A stretch of DNA of 64,000 nt, from positions 142,342,188 to 142,406,187 of the forward strand of contig NC_066580.1 in the NCBI RefSeq assembly GCF_024323335.1, read 5' to 3'. The notes beneath the pieces are model-generated. The model made no database searches. It had not been told where the DNA came from and worked only from the letters and a program-made list of their open reading frames with translations. The position numbers and the translations under genes are program-made. This DNA is from Lathyrus oleraceus. Lineage: Eukaryota; Streptophyta; Magnoliopsida; Fabales; Fabaceae. Shown in pieces: positions 44,420-57,105 of this stretch; positions within the stretch are counted from its first letter, which is position 1; every line of letters begins with the position of its first letter.

Positions 44420-45925
44420 TTCATTCTAATTAATCTCTATTTTTGGAATACGTGATATCTTATCCCAATCCTCCCCTGTTCCCTCCTTGCATCGCTGGGC
44501 AAGAATCAATATACACAACCTCAAGAGATGCGAGGTGTCAAATCCGTTCGGGTAAGCATTTCAAGCCTATACAAGAACCAATCTTCAGGAACTACCCACA
44601 GCTTTTAAGCATTTGATATTCAGTTTTCCTCCAAGGTTTAGATAATGTAACTCTGTCAAGCTATGCCCATTCTCTAAACTAACGTGTACACTTAATGTTC
44701 TTAGGAAAGATAATTTTCCAATGTAAGGAAACAATTTAGACAATGAATCACAGTGTTCAATAACAAGATGTCTAAGATATGGCAAGCCAGACCTTTGGGA
44801 AGACAAACCAGTTTTCTGAGTCAGGGTAGTTTTCATGTCAAGAAAATAAAGCTCTAAATACCTCAAAAGAAATAAAATCTCGAGATTTGATATCTGAAAA
44901 GAAGCAACACGTACAACCCTGAGAGAACAGTTTGTTGGGAAGTGATCCTGTTTTGTTCCTTCAAAGCCATAGATTCTTGCCCCATTATTGATTTAGCAAG
45001 ATCATGGACAAGGTTATGCATCTTGAAATAAATGTCTCTTGGATAATCATTTGTCATGATTTCTTGAAAAAATGATTTGTGGCACAAATATTTCCAAATC
45101 ATACTGCCAACATCTTCAACCTCCAAGTTTTCCCTAGATGAAATAAATCCATTAGCCATCCAAAGCTGAATCAAATTTTCCTTCATAATTTTTGTATCTT
45201 TGGGGAACATAGCACAAGAAGAAAAACATTGTATTAAGGTTGGCATTAAATAAAAGTAACATAACCTCAAAGCAGGAAAAATATAATTCTCATCCGACAA
45301 AGCCCAAATCTCACTATCTTTAACTTCAAGCCATTCCTTTTCTTCACTCTTTGAGTACATCAGACCTCCCAATGCTTGTGCAGCAAGAGGCAATCCTCCA
45401 CATTTTTCTTACAATCTCCTTTCCTATTGCCACGAGCTATGCACACTCTTCTTTGTCGTGTACAAGTGCATATTGTTTGTACAACAACCAAAATTCTTTA
45501 TCAGAGAGACCCGACAAAAGATGAGCTTGGCATGTTCCCATGATTGATGCAACAATAGCATCACCAGCGGAAAGCAAAATTCAACTACCTTTGGATCCGC
45601 AAGACAACACAAATTTCAATTTATTCCATTTATCTCGGCTTAATCCCAATTCCATTTGTTGATTTTTGTTCCACACATCATCCAAAACAAGCAAATATTT
45701 TTTACCTTGCAATCTATCTTGCACCTTTCTTTGAGTTGCTGAAGCCATGCCTTTATAATTAGCTATGCATATCCTCGAACACGTAGACTGCATCTTTGAG
45801 TCGCTGGAGCCATGCCTTTATAGAACGGTGTGTTACTTGTTTATGCTCAGTGTCTTCAAGAACAGCTTTGATGAGACTTTGACTTTGACTTGATTCCAGA
45901 AATGGTTCTCAAACACCATTCCAAG
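44420..45925 (-). pseudogene. CNL pseudogene in block B (second-type RGA)
   Basis: Partner of the pseudogene at 30330-32035. It keeps the N-terminal CC sequence (45780-45925) and kinase-2 YLLVLDDVWN (45581-45793), but the stretch from the end of the CC to the P-loop is deleted near 45760, where two similar phrases (GAGTTGCTGAAGCCATGCC and GAGTCGCTGGAGCCATGCC) flank the gap. The frame 44863-45393 holds [10 protein letters not shown], the RNBS-D part (CFSSCAMFPKD) and MHNLVHDL. Only a few LRRs follow (44585-44866), then the last LRR near 44420-44580. Frameshifts lie near 45410, 44950 and 44870. It cannot make a receptor. Confidence 0.8.
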
Positions 45926-48900
45926 CAAGAGTTTAATGCTAGAAAGTTAGTTAGTGTAAGCTGGTCAATGAGAAATGTTGAAGGTAAATGAAAAATGAAG
46001 TGTTGTTTTAGTTTTATAACTCATAGCAAAGAAACACTCTCCAAGGAACATAGAGAAGTTTAGTCATCCATGCATAGTTGAATCGTGTTAATGTTCCACA
46101 CGGACGAGTATTATTTAATTTAAGGTTAATACTCTATTTTCTCTATGCCATATGACACAAACCTGAAAATTTTATGGTAGAAAAACATGAATTTCTTATG
46201 TCTTATGAAAATTATTTTATTTTGATCTTTCATTAGATTTATGAGGTAAGAGTGACATGTCTTATTTTTTTTCTTATGCTACGAGTGTTATGTGTTATGG
46301 ACTGTCGGATGTTCAAATGATTAAGTCTTAATTTCTCTCAAATTTATTTTACTTGATTTAAAGTATAAAATCAGTTCACACGAAAATAGTAAAGTATATT
46401 TTCTGATCTTCATTTTTTATTATACTCATTTTGAATATCGAACTGACTTGGACGTTACAGTACTAACCATGAAGGTCCACCATACGCCGTCTTGATAGAG
46501 ATCAACACCACCCTTTTAAGATCTTCAATTTTTCAACTGAGTCCATTTTTTATTCATGAACAGAACATGGGCGCCGTCTGTGAAAAATGACTTATAATTG
46601 TTACGATTTCCACAATTTTATATCCAATCTCCGATTTATCAGTTCGCAACCTCCTTACGTCACCGAATCAAGAACGTTCAAAAGCGAACATAGATATTTG
46701 TCGCTGTCGATTCAATCAATCACAGTTGAGCAACCAATCACTGTTTCAACTGCGATTCGGAGGATTCTCAAATTTCTAGTTCCATCAAGAACTCCGCTAC
46801 ACGGCGAAACAAAAGATCCTTGATACAAATCTAAATCTAAACCTACATCAGAAAGGATGAAATATATTTCCTTGAAGATCTAACTCTAAATCTACATAAG
46901 AGACCGTGATTATAAGCTATTGTCGCGCATCACACGCTCGAAATACAACAGAGTCGCCGTTGAATTTTATTTATTCTAAGAGAAAGGAAAAATATCAATA
47001 AAACCCAAAGGAAAGAGAAAAAAAGGGTAAGGAAGTCGATTATGCAAGGGAAATGTATTAGCACCCCTCACATTTGTTGTACTCAACAGAAATCATTTTG
47101 ATTGTTCTTTGCGCGAATGAGTATTATTATCTAAAGTTTACTTGTGATTGATTTTAATTAAGCGGAAAAATAAGTTTTTAATTAATGTGCTCGACAAGAT
47201 TTCGAAATTTTGTGTCTACATATTCTCATAGTGCAATGAGAATATTAGAGCTTTGTAGTTTGTGGGATAGAAAATGAGTATTTATTGGTTGTTTTTAGGG
47301 AACGGTGTCATAATCGTATCCTATAAGTGTTTTGACATTAGCTATTTGATCCTGATTCAGATGCTCTAAGATGTTAATCTGATTGCTAAGGAATGGATTA
47401 TAACAGTTCTTTTATGAAAATAAATTGTTGTGGTGTCGGAAAGAATTGAAAAGGTGGTGTCTGACCCAAGAACAACGAATTGTAAAAGTGTGGTGTCATA
47501 ACCAAGAGTAGAAAATAAAGTGATGTTATAACCGAGAGCAGAAAATAAAAGTGGTGTTTAAACCAAAGACAAAATAAGAGTGATGTTTAAACCAAAGAGG
47601 AAATAAGAGTGGTTTTTAAACTAAAGAGAAAATAAAAGTGGTGTTTAAATCAAAGATAAAGTAAAAGTGGTGTTTGGACCAAAGAGAAAATAAAAGTGGT
47701 GTTTAAACCAAAGAGGAAAATAAAAGTGGTATTTAAACCAAAAAGAAAAATAAGAGTGGTGTTTAAACCAAAAATAAAAATAAAAGGGGTGCTTAAACCA
47801 AAAAGGTGGGTGTTTTAACCAAGACGGTGATTAACCCAAAGAGATTGGTGTTTTAACCATAAGATGATGATTTACCCAAAGAGATTGAGAGAGAAAGATT
47901 ATGAAATGATCTTGGTTGTGATTGATTTTATTCCGAAAATAAATGTTGAAAATTGTCTTGATTTAAATTGCATTAAAGTCTATGAATGAATGTGAATACT
48001 GTGAACAATTAGGTCATACGTCCCATATCCAAAGGTATTCAGAATAAGGATAAGAATTCTCCCTCTCATTCTTCTTCATTTATTAAGGCTCGTGGCGCAT
48101 AATTCGCATTGTATTTGTTAAGTGTTTTATACTTGATGGTTGATCAAGTTTATTTGCAAAAAGAAGTTTTATTCATGAAGGGACAAATAGAGAAATATGA
48201 TTGAAAGAATGAGATATGGTACCAAATAGTGGAAATGAAGCTTGATGTTTTCATGCATTTAATGGTTACCTACTTTTAAGGTTTTAAAGATGAATGAAGT
48301 AGGATTGACCTAAGGGACGTGTGTGGTACAAGTCCTAAAGTTTCTAATTCAAGTTAAATGATAAAGGGACTTTCGATCATCTAATTGAATAAAAGAACCT
48401 AAGAGAGCATATAATTATTGATCAAAGGAGTGACTAAAAAGTCTTAAAGTACTTAATTCAATTAATTGACCAAAAGAAGTTCCATCAATCATTTGAAGCA
48501 AGACACATGGGGGATCATGCAAAATAATAGGTCAAACAATATACATTAAGAAGCATGCAATTATAAAGAAACAAACAAAGAGAAGGAAAAGAGCAAAGTG
48601 ATAAAAGTATAACCCTAACTTGGTATTAACTCTAATCCATTTCTAATTTGGAATTTTAATTCTAATCCTAACATTAATTCTAGTTTAGAATTAAAATCTA
48701 ATTGTTATTCACAATGATTTTAGAAGTAAAAAAAACTAAATAAAAAAGAATTAAAATAAATAAAGGAATAAATTAACTCTGCTAGGGGGTGTGAAAGTGA
48801 AAAGGGAGTGTGAATGGCAATAAGTACTCATGTCCAGAATCTGAGTATCTTTTTTGTTGTTTTTGGATTCAGAGTAGGGGTGTAAGTGAGAAGTGGGAAG
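45926..48900 (+). repeat. Retroelement-derived noncoding DNA, block B copy
   Basis: Parallel to 32036-34860, including the primer-site-like GGGCGCCGTCTGTG (46569-46582), the GTATTAGCACCCCTCACATT phrase (47056-47075) and the tandem array. No gene. Confidence 0.6.
47445..47890. repeat. Tandem array, about 29-base unit (block B)
   Basis: Same unit as at 33480-33860 (GTGGTGTTTAAACCAAAGAG and A-rich spacer) with extra copies and several diverged units. Confidence 0.88.
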
Positions 48901-51223
48901 CACTTTAGTTTGTGCGCCTAATGACTCTCATTCAAAATTGGGCAAATATAATTTTTGGCTATTTATTTTGTTATTTAATAAATAAATAAAAAATATTCAA
49001 ACCAAGTGTTGAACCCATGGCATTCTAATATTTAACAAAAGTCATAACCACTGCATCAACAAAACAATTTTTGACCGAAAACATTCATAAAATGAATTTA
49101 ATCATTTTTACTTATCAACTAAATATTTTAGAAATTTCTCCAACAATACCCATAATTTTCAAAATATATTTAAATCTATTATTCAAAAAAATTCATGGTT
49201 TTAGATAAAGGTATCTTATGATTTGAATCATAATTAGTAAGTTAAGTTTTCATTCACCCCCAAATAGATTAATAGATAAGTTTTGAACCAATTATTCACT
49301 AGAATAAGTATGCATAATTCACACATGAAATCTCAGTATCATTGATCGAATTATCAATATGACACATTAAATAATGTGTTGTGTCTCATATACTTTTCAC
49401 GAGAATTTAAGAGTCAAGCCCTTGAACTCTATAAAGCGGCATCACTTTATTCTCATATATGTAGACTATATCAAAGATGCACTTATAATTATGCATTCCA
49501 TCAAGTATATGTTATATGTCTATTAAGATAAAAAAAAACTCATCCTACCACATTTATTCTTAGGGTCCAAGTAATTTTACTCATTGGAATGTATCTATTG
49601 TCAAGTACTTCAAGCATTCGTGTAGTGTATTTTTATCATTGAACTCAAGACTTAATGCTAATCAAGTGTGAGTTGAGTTTCCTCTATCAATGATTAATTA
49701 GATATGAGTTTATTTCACATCTCTAATGACAGCTTCATTGTCTTTAATTATATCCAAAAACATCATATCTTTGACAATCATTTCGTCAAAGAATTGCAAA
49801 ATGTTTCAAACTTTGATAAACTTTTAATATGAATCTTCAACCAGTCATGCATAAGATTACTTTACGTACTCTTGATAGTATTTAACAACTATCATCAATC
49901 CATGACACTTTTGTCATATTACTACAATTATCATATATAAAATATATTCTATATTCTTGATAATTTTGACAAACTATCACCATGAAACTTTTGTCATTCA
50001 TTTTTTCATATACACATATTTTATGTCATTCTTCATTTGCTAATCTTTTTTAGTTTGAAGTTTTACTTCCACTTAAATATATCAAAATTATACTTAATGC
50101 ATTAAACATTTATAACAATCGACAACCATGATCATACAAATAGGTTTAACCTTTTTTAGTTTGAAGTTTTACTTCCACTTAAATATATCAAAAATATATA
50201 CTCGTGACTAACTTTTATTTAATGAAGTATGCTCAAACATGTTATTCATAAACTCCATATAAATATAACACCATAGAATTTATTTTTATTCTTTTAAAAT
50301 AAATAATTTTTTTCCATAACTAACACATACATAACAATTTTCAATTTTCTATGTGATAAACTTATGTTTCATATTTAACAATGTATTATGACATATCTAA
50401 ATAAAAATCACAATACAAAATAAACAATGAATTCACATCATTAATATTTTCTATAACTTTTCTCTATAAATATTTGTCAACTTACAATAATCTAAATTTA
50501 ATAAATTCTTGCATAAACTAAAATACAATTTAAACATCTCCTAGATATTTTTAATATTTAATTTAATTTTATGTTACAAATACATGCACCATAAATTCAA
50601 AGTCGTGATTTTTTAATTTATACCAAATCGTTTCATTAAAAAATAATACACTATTAATTAAAATAAGTTACTTGCACCAAAGAATAATATTTAACATGTA
50701 TTTTATATAAATGTACGCCATAAACCAAATATATCCTTAATTACACAAATTCACATATATATTTGAACAATTTATAAATCATGCATATATCAATTTACTG
50801 CGCATATTAAATATAACATAAATAAATATTATATTCAACATATTTTACAAAGATTTAGAACATCATATAACGTATATTTATTTTAAATAATTATGTACCT
50901 TTCATCATGATTATGAATAAATAAACATGTATGTTTATCCCTCCATCCAAGTTGCAACTACAAATTAATCACAAAAAATCATAAATCAAAATTCTGCAAT
51001 TTTAAAAATTATATAAATTAATTGTGTATCTTTCACCTTCATTAAAAGTTCTTAACATCTTTTTTAAAGTTGCATCCTTTAATATTAATTATAAAAAATA
51101 TGGATATAAATCAAATATCGAACCTAAAGATTGCTAGATCTTGTGTTAGGGGTCTGATGCAACACATGAACAAGAAGAAGATGAAAATTGAATGATGAAA
51201 GTTGCACAAAATAAATTTCAAAG
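48901..51223. other. AT-rich intergenic DNA between blocks B and C
   Basis: No gene. 48900-49170 resembles the region at 38700-39090, and 51129-51223 matches 38303-38400, so parts are flanks of the CNL blocks. 49200-51100 has no recognisable coding sequence. The phrase TTTTTTAGTTTGAAGTTTTA is present twice (about 50047 and 50153). Confidence 0.55.
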
Positions 51224-51924
51224 TGTGATACGGTGAATTGACTTTGTGTTTTTGCTTTGAAAAGTAATGTTGCGGACAGCAAGAGTCGCCACCGACTTTT
51301 CTTTTATCCAATAAGAAAAGACGGAAAAGAACAGGAAAGACCCTGATTAGATTTTGAGTTCGGGAGGTACATTATACAAAGGGAAGGTGTTAGCACTCTT
51401 TGTATCCATGGTTATCCATGGGCTCTTAATTGCTTAACTCACTTACGTTTTCCTTGTTTGAGAAAGTGTTTGAGAAATATGGTGTGTTTAGAAAATATTT
51501 TTAAAGGAGAGTTTAACTTTGCAATGATTCTTGTACGAATGTATACAAAGTGTTTATCTCGTTTGAGTTTGAAAGATGTTTAGAAAAATATAACTCGGCG
51601 ATGATTCTGGTGCGAATGTATATCAAGTGGTGATTTTCTAAAAGATGTTTTGAAAAGTGTGAGGTGTGAAAAGTATTTTAAGCTGTGAGCAAGCATTTAA
51701 GAGTTATACCTAACCAAGGTCTTTATAGGTATTCCCTATCGTTAGGAGGGTAAAAATGTCCTTACTATTGAGAAGTAAGTAGTCTTATCCTTTGGATGTA
51801 AAGGGACATCATGGGGTCGTCGATTTGTCATTTAAGGCAACATTTGTAAGGATACCTTAGCATTCGAAGGGACGATCATCATTTAATCGTAGGCTACAAC
51901 GAAGGGTCATCGAGGGACAAAGTC

Positions 51925-52000
51925 ATATATTCGAAGGCAACGTTCGAGGGACAAGGTCATATATTCGAAGGCAACGTTCGAGGGACTATGATTTATCTTG
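51925..52000. repeat. Short duplication inside the solo LTR
   Basis: GTCATATATTCGAAGGCAAC followed by GTTCGAGGGAC is present twice in a row. Confidence 0.85.
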
Positions 52001-53189
52001 TAGGGACATTGACCTTTTGATCGAAGGGACTATGACTTATCTGTTTAGGGATGATGATAATTTAATCGAAAGGGTCTTTGCTAAGAGTATCCCCACATTC
52101 GCGGGACATGATCGTAATATCGTAAGGCAACAAAGAGAGGGTTACCCTAGAGGTGCAAGTGTGGAAATGATTGGATTCAGATATATTATCTTGAATTAAT
52201 TTATCTAAGTTCGATTATTTATCTTTCCATGCAATCCTATTAGCATACATCTAGACAGTTATATTCACAGTACGGAAAAATTATACTCTACATTGCAGTG
52301 AGGGGGGAGCTACCAACGAGCCATATTGGTCCATTCGTTATTTATTCGCCTTCATTAAAATATATATTAATTCTACATGGATTTTTCCATTTTTGACACA
52401 ACACCACCATGCATGTTACAGCTTTCTCTCTTATGGCTAGCTACTTTATTTTTCTCATGCTGTTTCTTTCATGTGAATACAACAAACCTGTAACTTCATC
52501 TTATATCAAACCACACACATAAAATAAGATCATATGTAATCATCATGCAATAATAAAAATAGCCATGCACAAATCAAGAAGCTTATATTATTTTACTCAT
52601 GTATTAGTTCTCTTTACTGCAAGCGATAATGATAAAACAAACCTTACACATACATGTTAAAGACAATCAAAGATTTATATTATCGCCATTATATCATCAT
52701 CATCACTATTATGTAATAACAACATGTGAAATAAACATAATCATGCTAGAAACAACACCCATATAATAATAATTAAATGGCAGATATAATTCTTTAATCA
52801 TGCAAACAGAATTTCTCCAACATGCTATGACATATCAAGAACAGATGCATACTTGAATAAAGCAATATCAACATCCGCCAAACCATGAATACATCATCTC
52901 AATATATATACTAAACCAATATTATTCATGCATGAATTAAGGAGTATTACAAGATAATCATGATGGATGCAAATTCCATAATGAACACTTACTGGGAATT
53001 TGATTCTTCTAGCTTGCTCACTGTATGTGTGTTGTTCTTATTCAGGCTATGAGTGCTTTATGATTGCTTCTCTTTTCCCTGCCCGTGAATCTTCTTGCTT
53101 CTGCCTTGCCTTGTGTATCTTCTTCTGCTGTATCTCTCCTCTTTTTCGTCTCCTCTCTCTCGCTGCAGCCATATGAAGTATTTATAATG

Positions 53190-53372
53190 ATGTGGATTAG
53201 AGTTTAACCTTGCTAAATATTTGGATCCCTTCCTATACTTTAGAGTTTAACCTTGCTAAATATTTGGATCCCTTCCTATACTTTAGGAGAGTTAGGGTTT
53301 AACCTTGCTAAATATTTGGATCCCTTCCTATACTTTAGGAGAGTTAGGGTTTAACCTTGCTAAATATTTATT
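53190..53372. repeat. Direct repeats inside the solo LTR
   Basis: The phrase TTTAACCTTGCTAAATATTT followed by GGATCCCTTCCTATACTTTA occurs three times, plus a partial fourth, spaced about 41 and then 63 bases apart. Confidence 0.9.
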
Positions 53373-53977
53373 AAATACAAATATTATTATAAATAATGAA
53401 TAATTTAAATAAAAATTAATTTAAATTTTAGTTACATAATTGAATTAAAATTTAAACCTATTTCTATTTTTACTTTCATCATTTAAAAAAAAAATCAAAG
53501 TTATTCTTACTTATATCAACCAAAATTATTTTATAATTTATGGGCTTTTAAAAAAATGTTACTCTTATAAATCAATTTTATTAAGTAAAAAACGTGAATT
53601 ACTAAATAAATACTATTTATAAATAATGAATAGATGGAACATGAGCCACTAAATTATAAAAAATAGTTATTATAATTTAATGAACTTTAACAAATAAAAT
53701 TAATTTAAAATTTAATTATACAATTAAAATTTCAAATCTATTTTTATTTATCATTAAATTAAAACTATTTTATTTATATATATAAAATTTATTGATATCA
53801 TACAGATAACCAAAATTATTATTATTTTTTATATCTGTATCACATAATAAATAAATTAAAATTTATAATTTATATGAGAATGTATGTTAATGAATGAATG
53901 TAAATGTGAAATGAATGTCATGCATGAATTAATTTATCATAAAAATTAACAGGCAAATTTTGGGGTATGACACAAAG

Positions 53978-54839
53978 CATGTGTTTACACTAAGCTTTAA
54001 ACTCGATTCACCTCACCAATTTAGGCAAATTGGATATTAATGGGTAATCCGACGAATCTCTTTCATGATACTTTTAAAATCTTAACATGAATCGCACATT
54101 CACATTAAACATATCAATCAATGATATTTTATAAAATAAAATTCATTCATTAATTCTCGTACACTAGAAAAATAAAGGAATGACTTATATATAAACTTTA
54201 GCTCGGAAATATATCATTTTCATGTTCATGTAGAGTCAAACAAGTGTTTATATTTATAGAAAAACTTATTACAATTTATGGGAAAAGCAATGTTTCAAAT
54301 AGTTTTCAAGATAGTGATTCACAAGCGGTTCTATACTAGTAACATTCAAATATATAACAAGGGGTTGTTATGGTTTGGTGGAAGCACCTTTAGTTTTTGA
54401 GCCTAGTGACAGTGTCAATCAATGAGATTTGTATCTCGCCACATCCCACTTTTATTTTTAAAATACTAATACAGAGTGTAAAATATTCTGATTAAATATC
54501 GGTGTAATACTTCTTTATATCGAAAGTGCACAATCACATTATCAAATCAGGACTAAAATTATGCAATCACAAGAACTAAGCACATTCAAGTTACAAATAA
54601 AAACAGAACTGTTTAGCACAATCTTTTGAAGAAGCTCAATTAATTAATGGAGAAGATCATCAATCATAAGAACTTCCACTGCATGAGACTCTTGCTTTCA
54701 AACAAAGCAGTAGACATAACTTGATCAACCAACTGCCTTTTTTTATATTCAAGTCTCACACACACACACACACACATCGCAACATAACAGCAGGAACTGC
54801 ACCGAATATGGATGCAGCAAACATCTCTACTTCTTCATT
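53978..54839. other. 3' flank of CNL3
   Basis: No gene. 53973-54300 continues the sequence that is uninterrupted at 38400-38700. 54660-54740 matches the 3' flank of CNL1 (24330-24400). A CA repeat lies at 54757-54776. Confidence 0.65.
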
Positions 54840-56970
54840 CTAAGAAACATTTAATCTTGAAATTTGTGATATCTTGTTCCAGTCCTTCCCTATTTCCTTC
54901 TTGCATCGCTCCTCTAATGTTGGGCAACCATAAATGTTCAGAACCTCTAGAGAAGTGAGGTGTCGAATACCCTCTAGCAAGCATCTCAATTATTTACAAT
55001 GTTTAATTGTCAAGGTTCTAAGGGATTGCAGACCTTCCCAATTTTTTTGAGATTTGTATAAGGTTGAAGCCCTTCTAGTACTTGCTCGAAACGATCCGTC
55101 AGGGTGTCAGTAATTTCATCATTGACACTCCATGCCATACATGCTTCATTGAGTTCTTTTTTAGCCGTCAAATTGGCTTCTTGAGCATGAGATAAACTAC
55201 AAACATTTTCTAATCCTTTGATATTCAGATTTCCTATGAGGTTTAGATCGTGTAATTCTGTCAAGCTTTGTCCTCTCTCTAAACTAATGATGTATACACT
55301 TAATGTTCTTAGGCAAGTTAATTTTCCCACGTAAGGAAACAATTAAGAAAGCGCATCACAATCGTTAATGACAAGATGCCTGAGACTTTGTAAGCAAGCC
55401 AAATATTTCGGTAGACATCTCAGTTTTTCAAGATTTTTCAATTTCAAGATTTCCAATTTATGCAAGTTGCAAATTGAGTCAGGAAGGTTTTCAATGTTAT
55501 CACCACAAAGATTCAAATACCTCAAATGAATTAAGTTTTCGAGTGATATCTGGTAAGATGAGATGCATAAAACCCGAAGAGAACAGTTTGTTAGGAAGTA
55601 ATCAGTTTTTATATATCCATAATGATTCAACTCAAATATTGTGCGTAAGGACTCTACTTTTTTCAAAGCACTCTCATCGACTGATAAATGAGAAACATTA
55701 TGAAAACTAATATGATGTGTACTTTTTGACAAACTAGCCATGTTTTCATTCTCTAAAACCACACATTCTTGCCCCATTATCGACTGAGCAAGATCATGGA
55801 CAAGATCATGCATCTTGAAAGAAATGTCTCCAAAATATTCATCAATCTTAATATCTTGAAAGAATGACTTTTGGCACAATTCATTCCAAATCATGCTGCC
55901 AACATCTTCGACCTCCAAATTTTCTCTAGACGAAATAAATCCATTAGCCAACCAAAGATGAATGAGTTCTTCTTTCATGATTATCCAATCTTTGGGAAAT
56001 ATAGCACAAAAAGAAAAACATTATTTTAAGATCGGAGTTAAATGAAAGTAGCTCAACCTCAAGGCAGGCAAGATTGAATTCTCATGTGTTAAAGCCCAAA
56101 TTCTGCTCTCTTTAACTTCAAGCCATTCTTTTTCTCCACTCCTTGATCGCATCAGACCTCCCAATGCTTGTGCCACAAGAGGCAATCCACCACATTTCTT
56201 CATTATCTCCTTCCCTATTGCCACAAGTTCCGCGCGCTCTTCCTTATCATGTCCAAATGCATATTGTTTGAACAACAACCAACATTCATTTTCTGGGAGA
56301 CCAGACAAATGATAAGTTTGGCATGTTCTCACAATTTCCGCAACATCCTCATCTCGAGTGGAAACTAAAATGGAAGAGCCTCTAGATCCACACAAAAACA
56401 CGGATTTTAACTTATTCCATTTCTCTTGGCTTAATCCAGATTCTAGTTCTTGAGTTTTGTTCCATACATCGTCTAAAACTAGAAAATATATTTTACCTTG
56501 CAACAAACTTTGCACCTTTATTTGTAATACATCTAAATCTAAGGAATCACATTTCTCAGATTTGATAGAATCTATAATTGAACATAGAATCCTCTTGACC
56601 GAAAATGTCTTAGAAACACAAACCGAAATTTTTGTATTAAAGTTGTTACGCACCCTAATATCATTGTAGACCAGCTGAGCAAGAGTTGTTTTTCCAACAC
56701 CGCCTAAGCCAATAATGGGATAGATGGAAAGAGAGTGAGAGTCCCTTGCTTGGGTGAGAAGAAACTCAACAATCTTGTCTTGATCATCTTGCCGTTCAAA
56801 AACTTTACATTCAGCAATAAATGAGCTGGTTTGGGGTCATTCAGGTACATCATTTGAGTTTTCCCTAATAGTAATACCCTCTCGTAGAAGAAACTTGTTT
56901 CTTGCTTCAGCAATTTTATCAAATCTCTCTGTGATACTTTTCAACCTGTTGCCAATGACATGGCGAAACC
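54840..56970 (-). pseudogene. CNL3, C-terminal three quarters
   Basis: The NB-ARC and LRR parts of a CNL close to CNL1. In frame but stopped: a TGA in the linker before the P-loop (near 56838), TAA at 56021-56023 in RNBS-D (Gln in CNL1) and TAA at 55343-55345 in the LRR (Gln in CNL1). Kinase-2 reads YFLVLDDVW and MHD is present (in 55343-55978). Near 55047 the LRR jumps from the CNL1 equivalent of 25373 to that of 24733, losing about 640 bases and shifting the frame; TTTTTGAGA-like microhomology lies at the joint. The stop at 54840-54842 closes the original C-terminus. It is separated from its N-terminus by a copia insertion at 56971. Confidence 0.85.
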
Positions 56971-57105
56971 GATAGAATAGAATATTTTGTTATAATTAGT
57001 CATAATTAGTTTCCTATAATTATGTTCAACTATCTAATTATGATACAACATAATTATAGGAAACTAAATATGACTAATTATAACAAAATATTATATTCTA
57101 TCACA
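56971..57105 (-). repeat. Rearranged 3' LTR of the copia element, large palindrome
   Basis: The LTR begins TGTGATAGAATATAATATTT at 57105. From about 57025 down to 56971 follows the reverse complement of that start (ending TTCTATTCTATC), so the two arms of over 50 bases form a hairpin. The second half of the normal LTR (as at 61605-61680) is absent. Confidence 0.85.

Larger units (their letters stand above)
51224..53972 (-). mobile_element. Solo LTR of an Ogre/Tat-type element, 5-bp target duplication
   Basis: On the minus strand it starts TGTCATACCCCAAAATTTGC (from 53972) and ends at 51224, where the first 400 bases on the plus strand match the reverse complement of the end of the 8140-element LTR (GCAAGAGTCGCCACCGACTT). 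CAAAG at 51219-51223 is repeated at 53973-53977. No internal coding region exists between, so this is a solo LTR left by LTR-LTR recombination. It is 2749 bases long, larger than the LTRs at 8140, and its first part is unrelated, so it is another family. The ORF at 52017-52199 is accidental. Confidence 0.9.

Noticed and set aside
49200..51100. Possible long LTR or organelle-derived DNA in the AT-rich spacer
   Set aside because: No gene or terminus from plastid, mitochondrion or a retroelement could be recognised; composition alone is not evidence.
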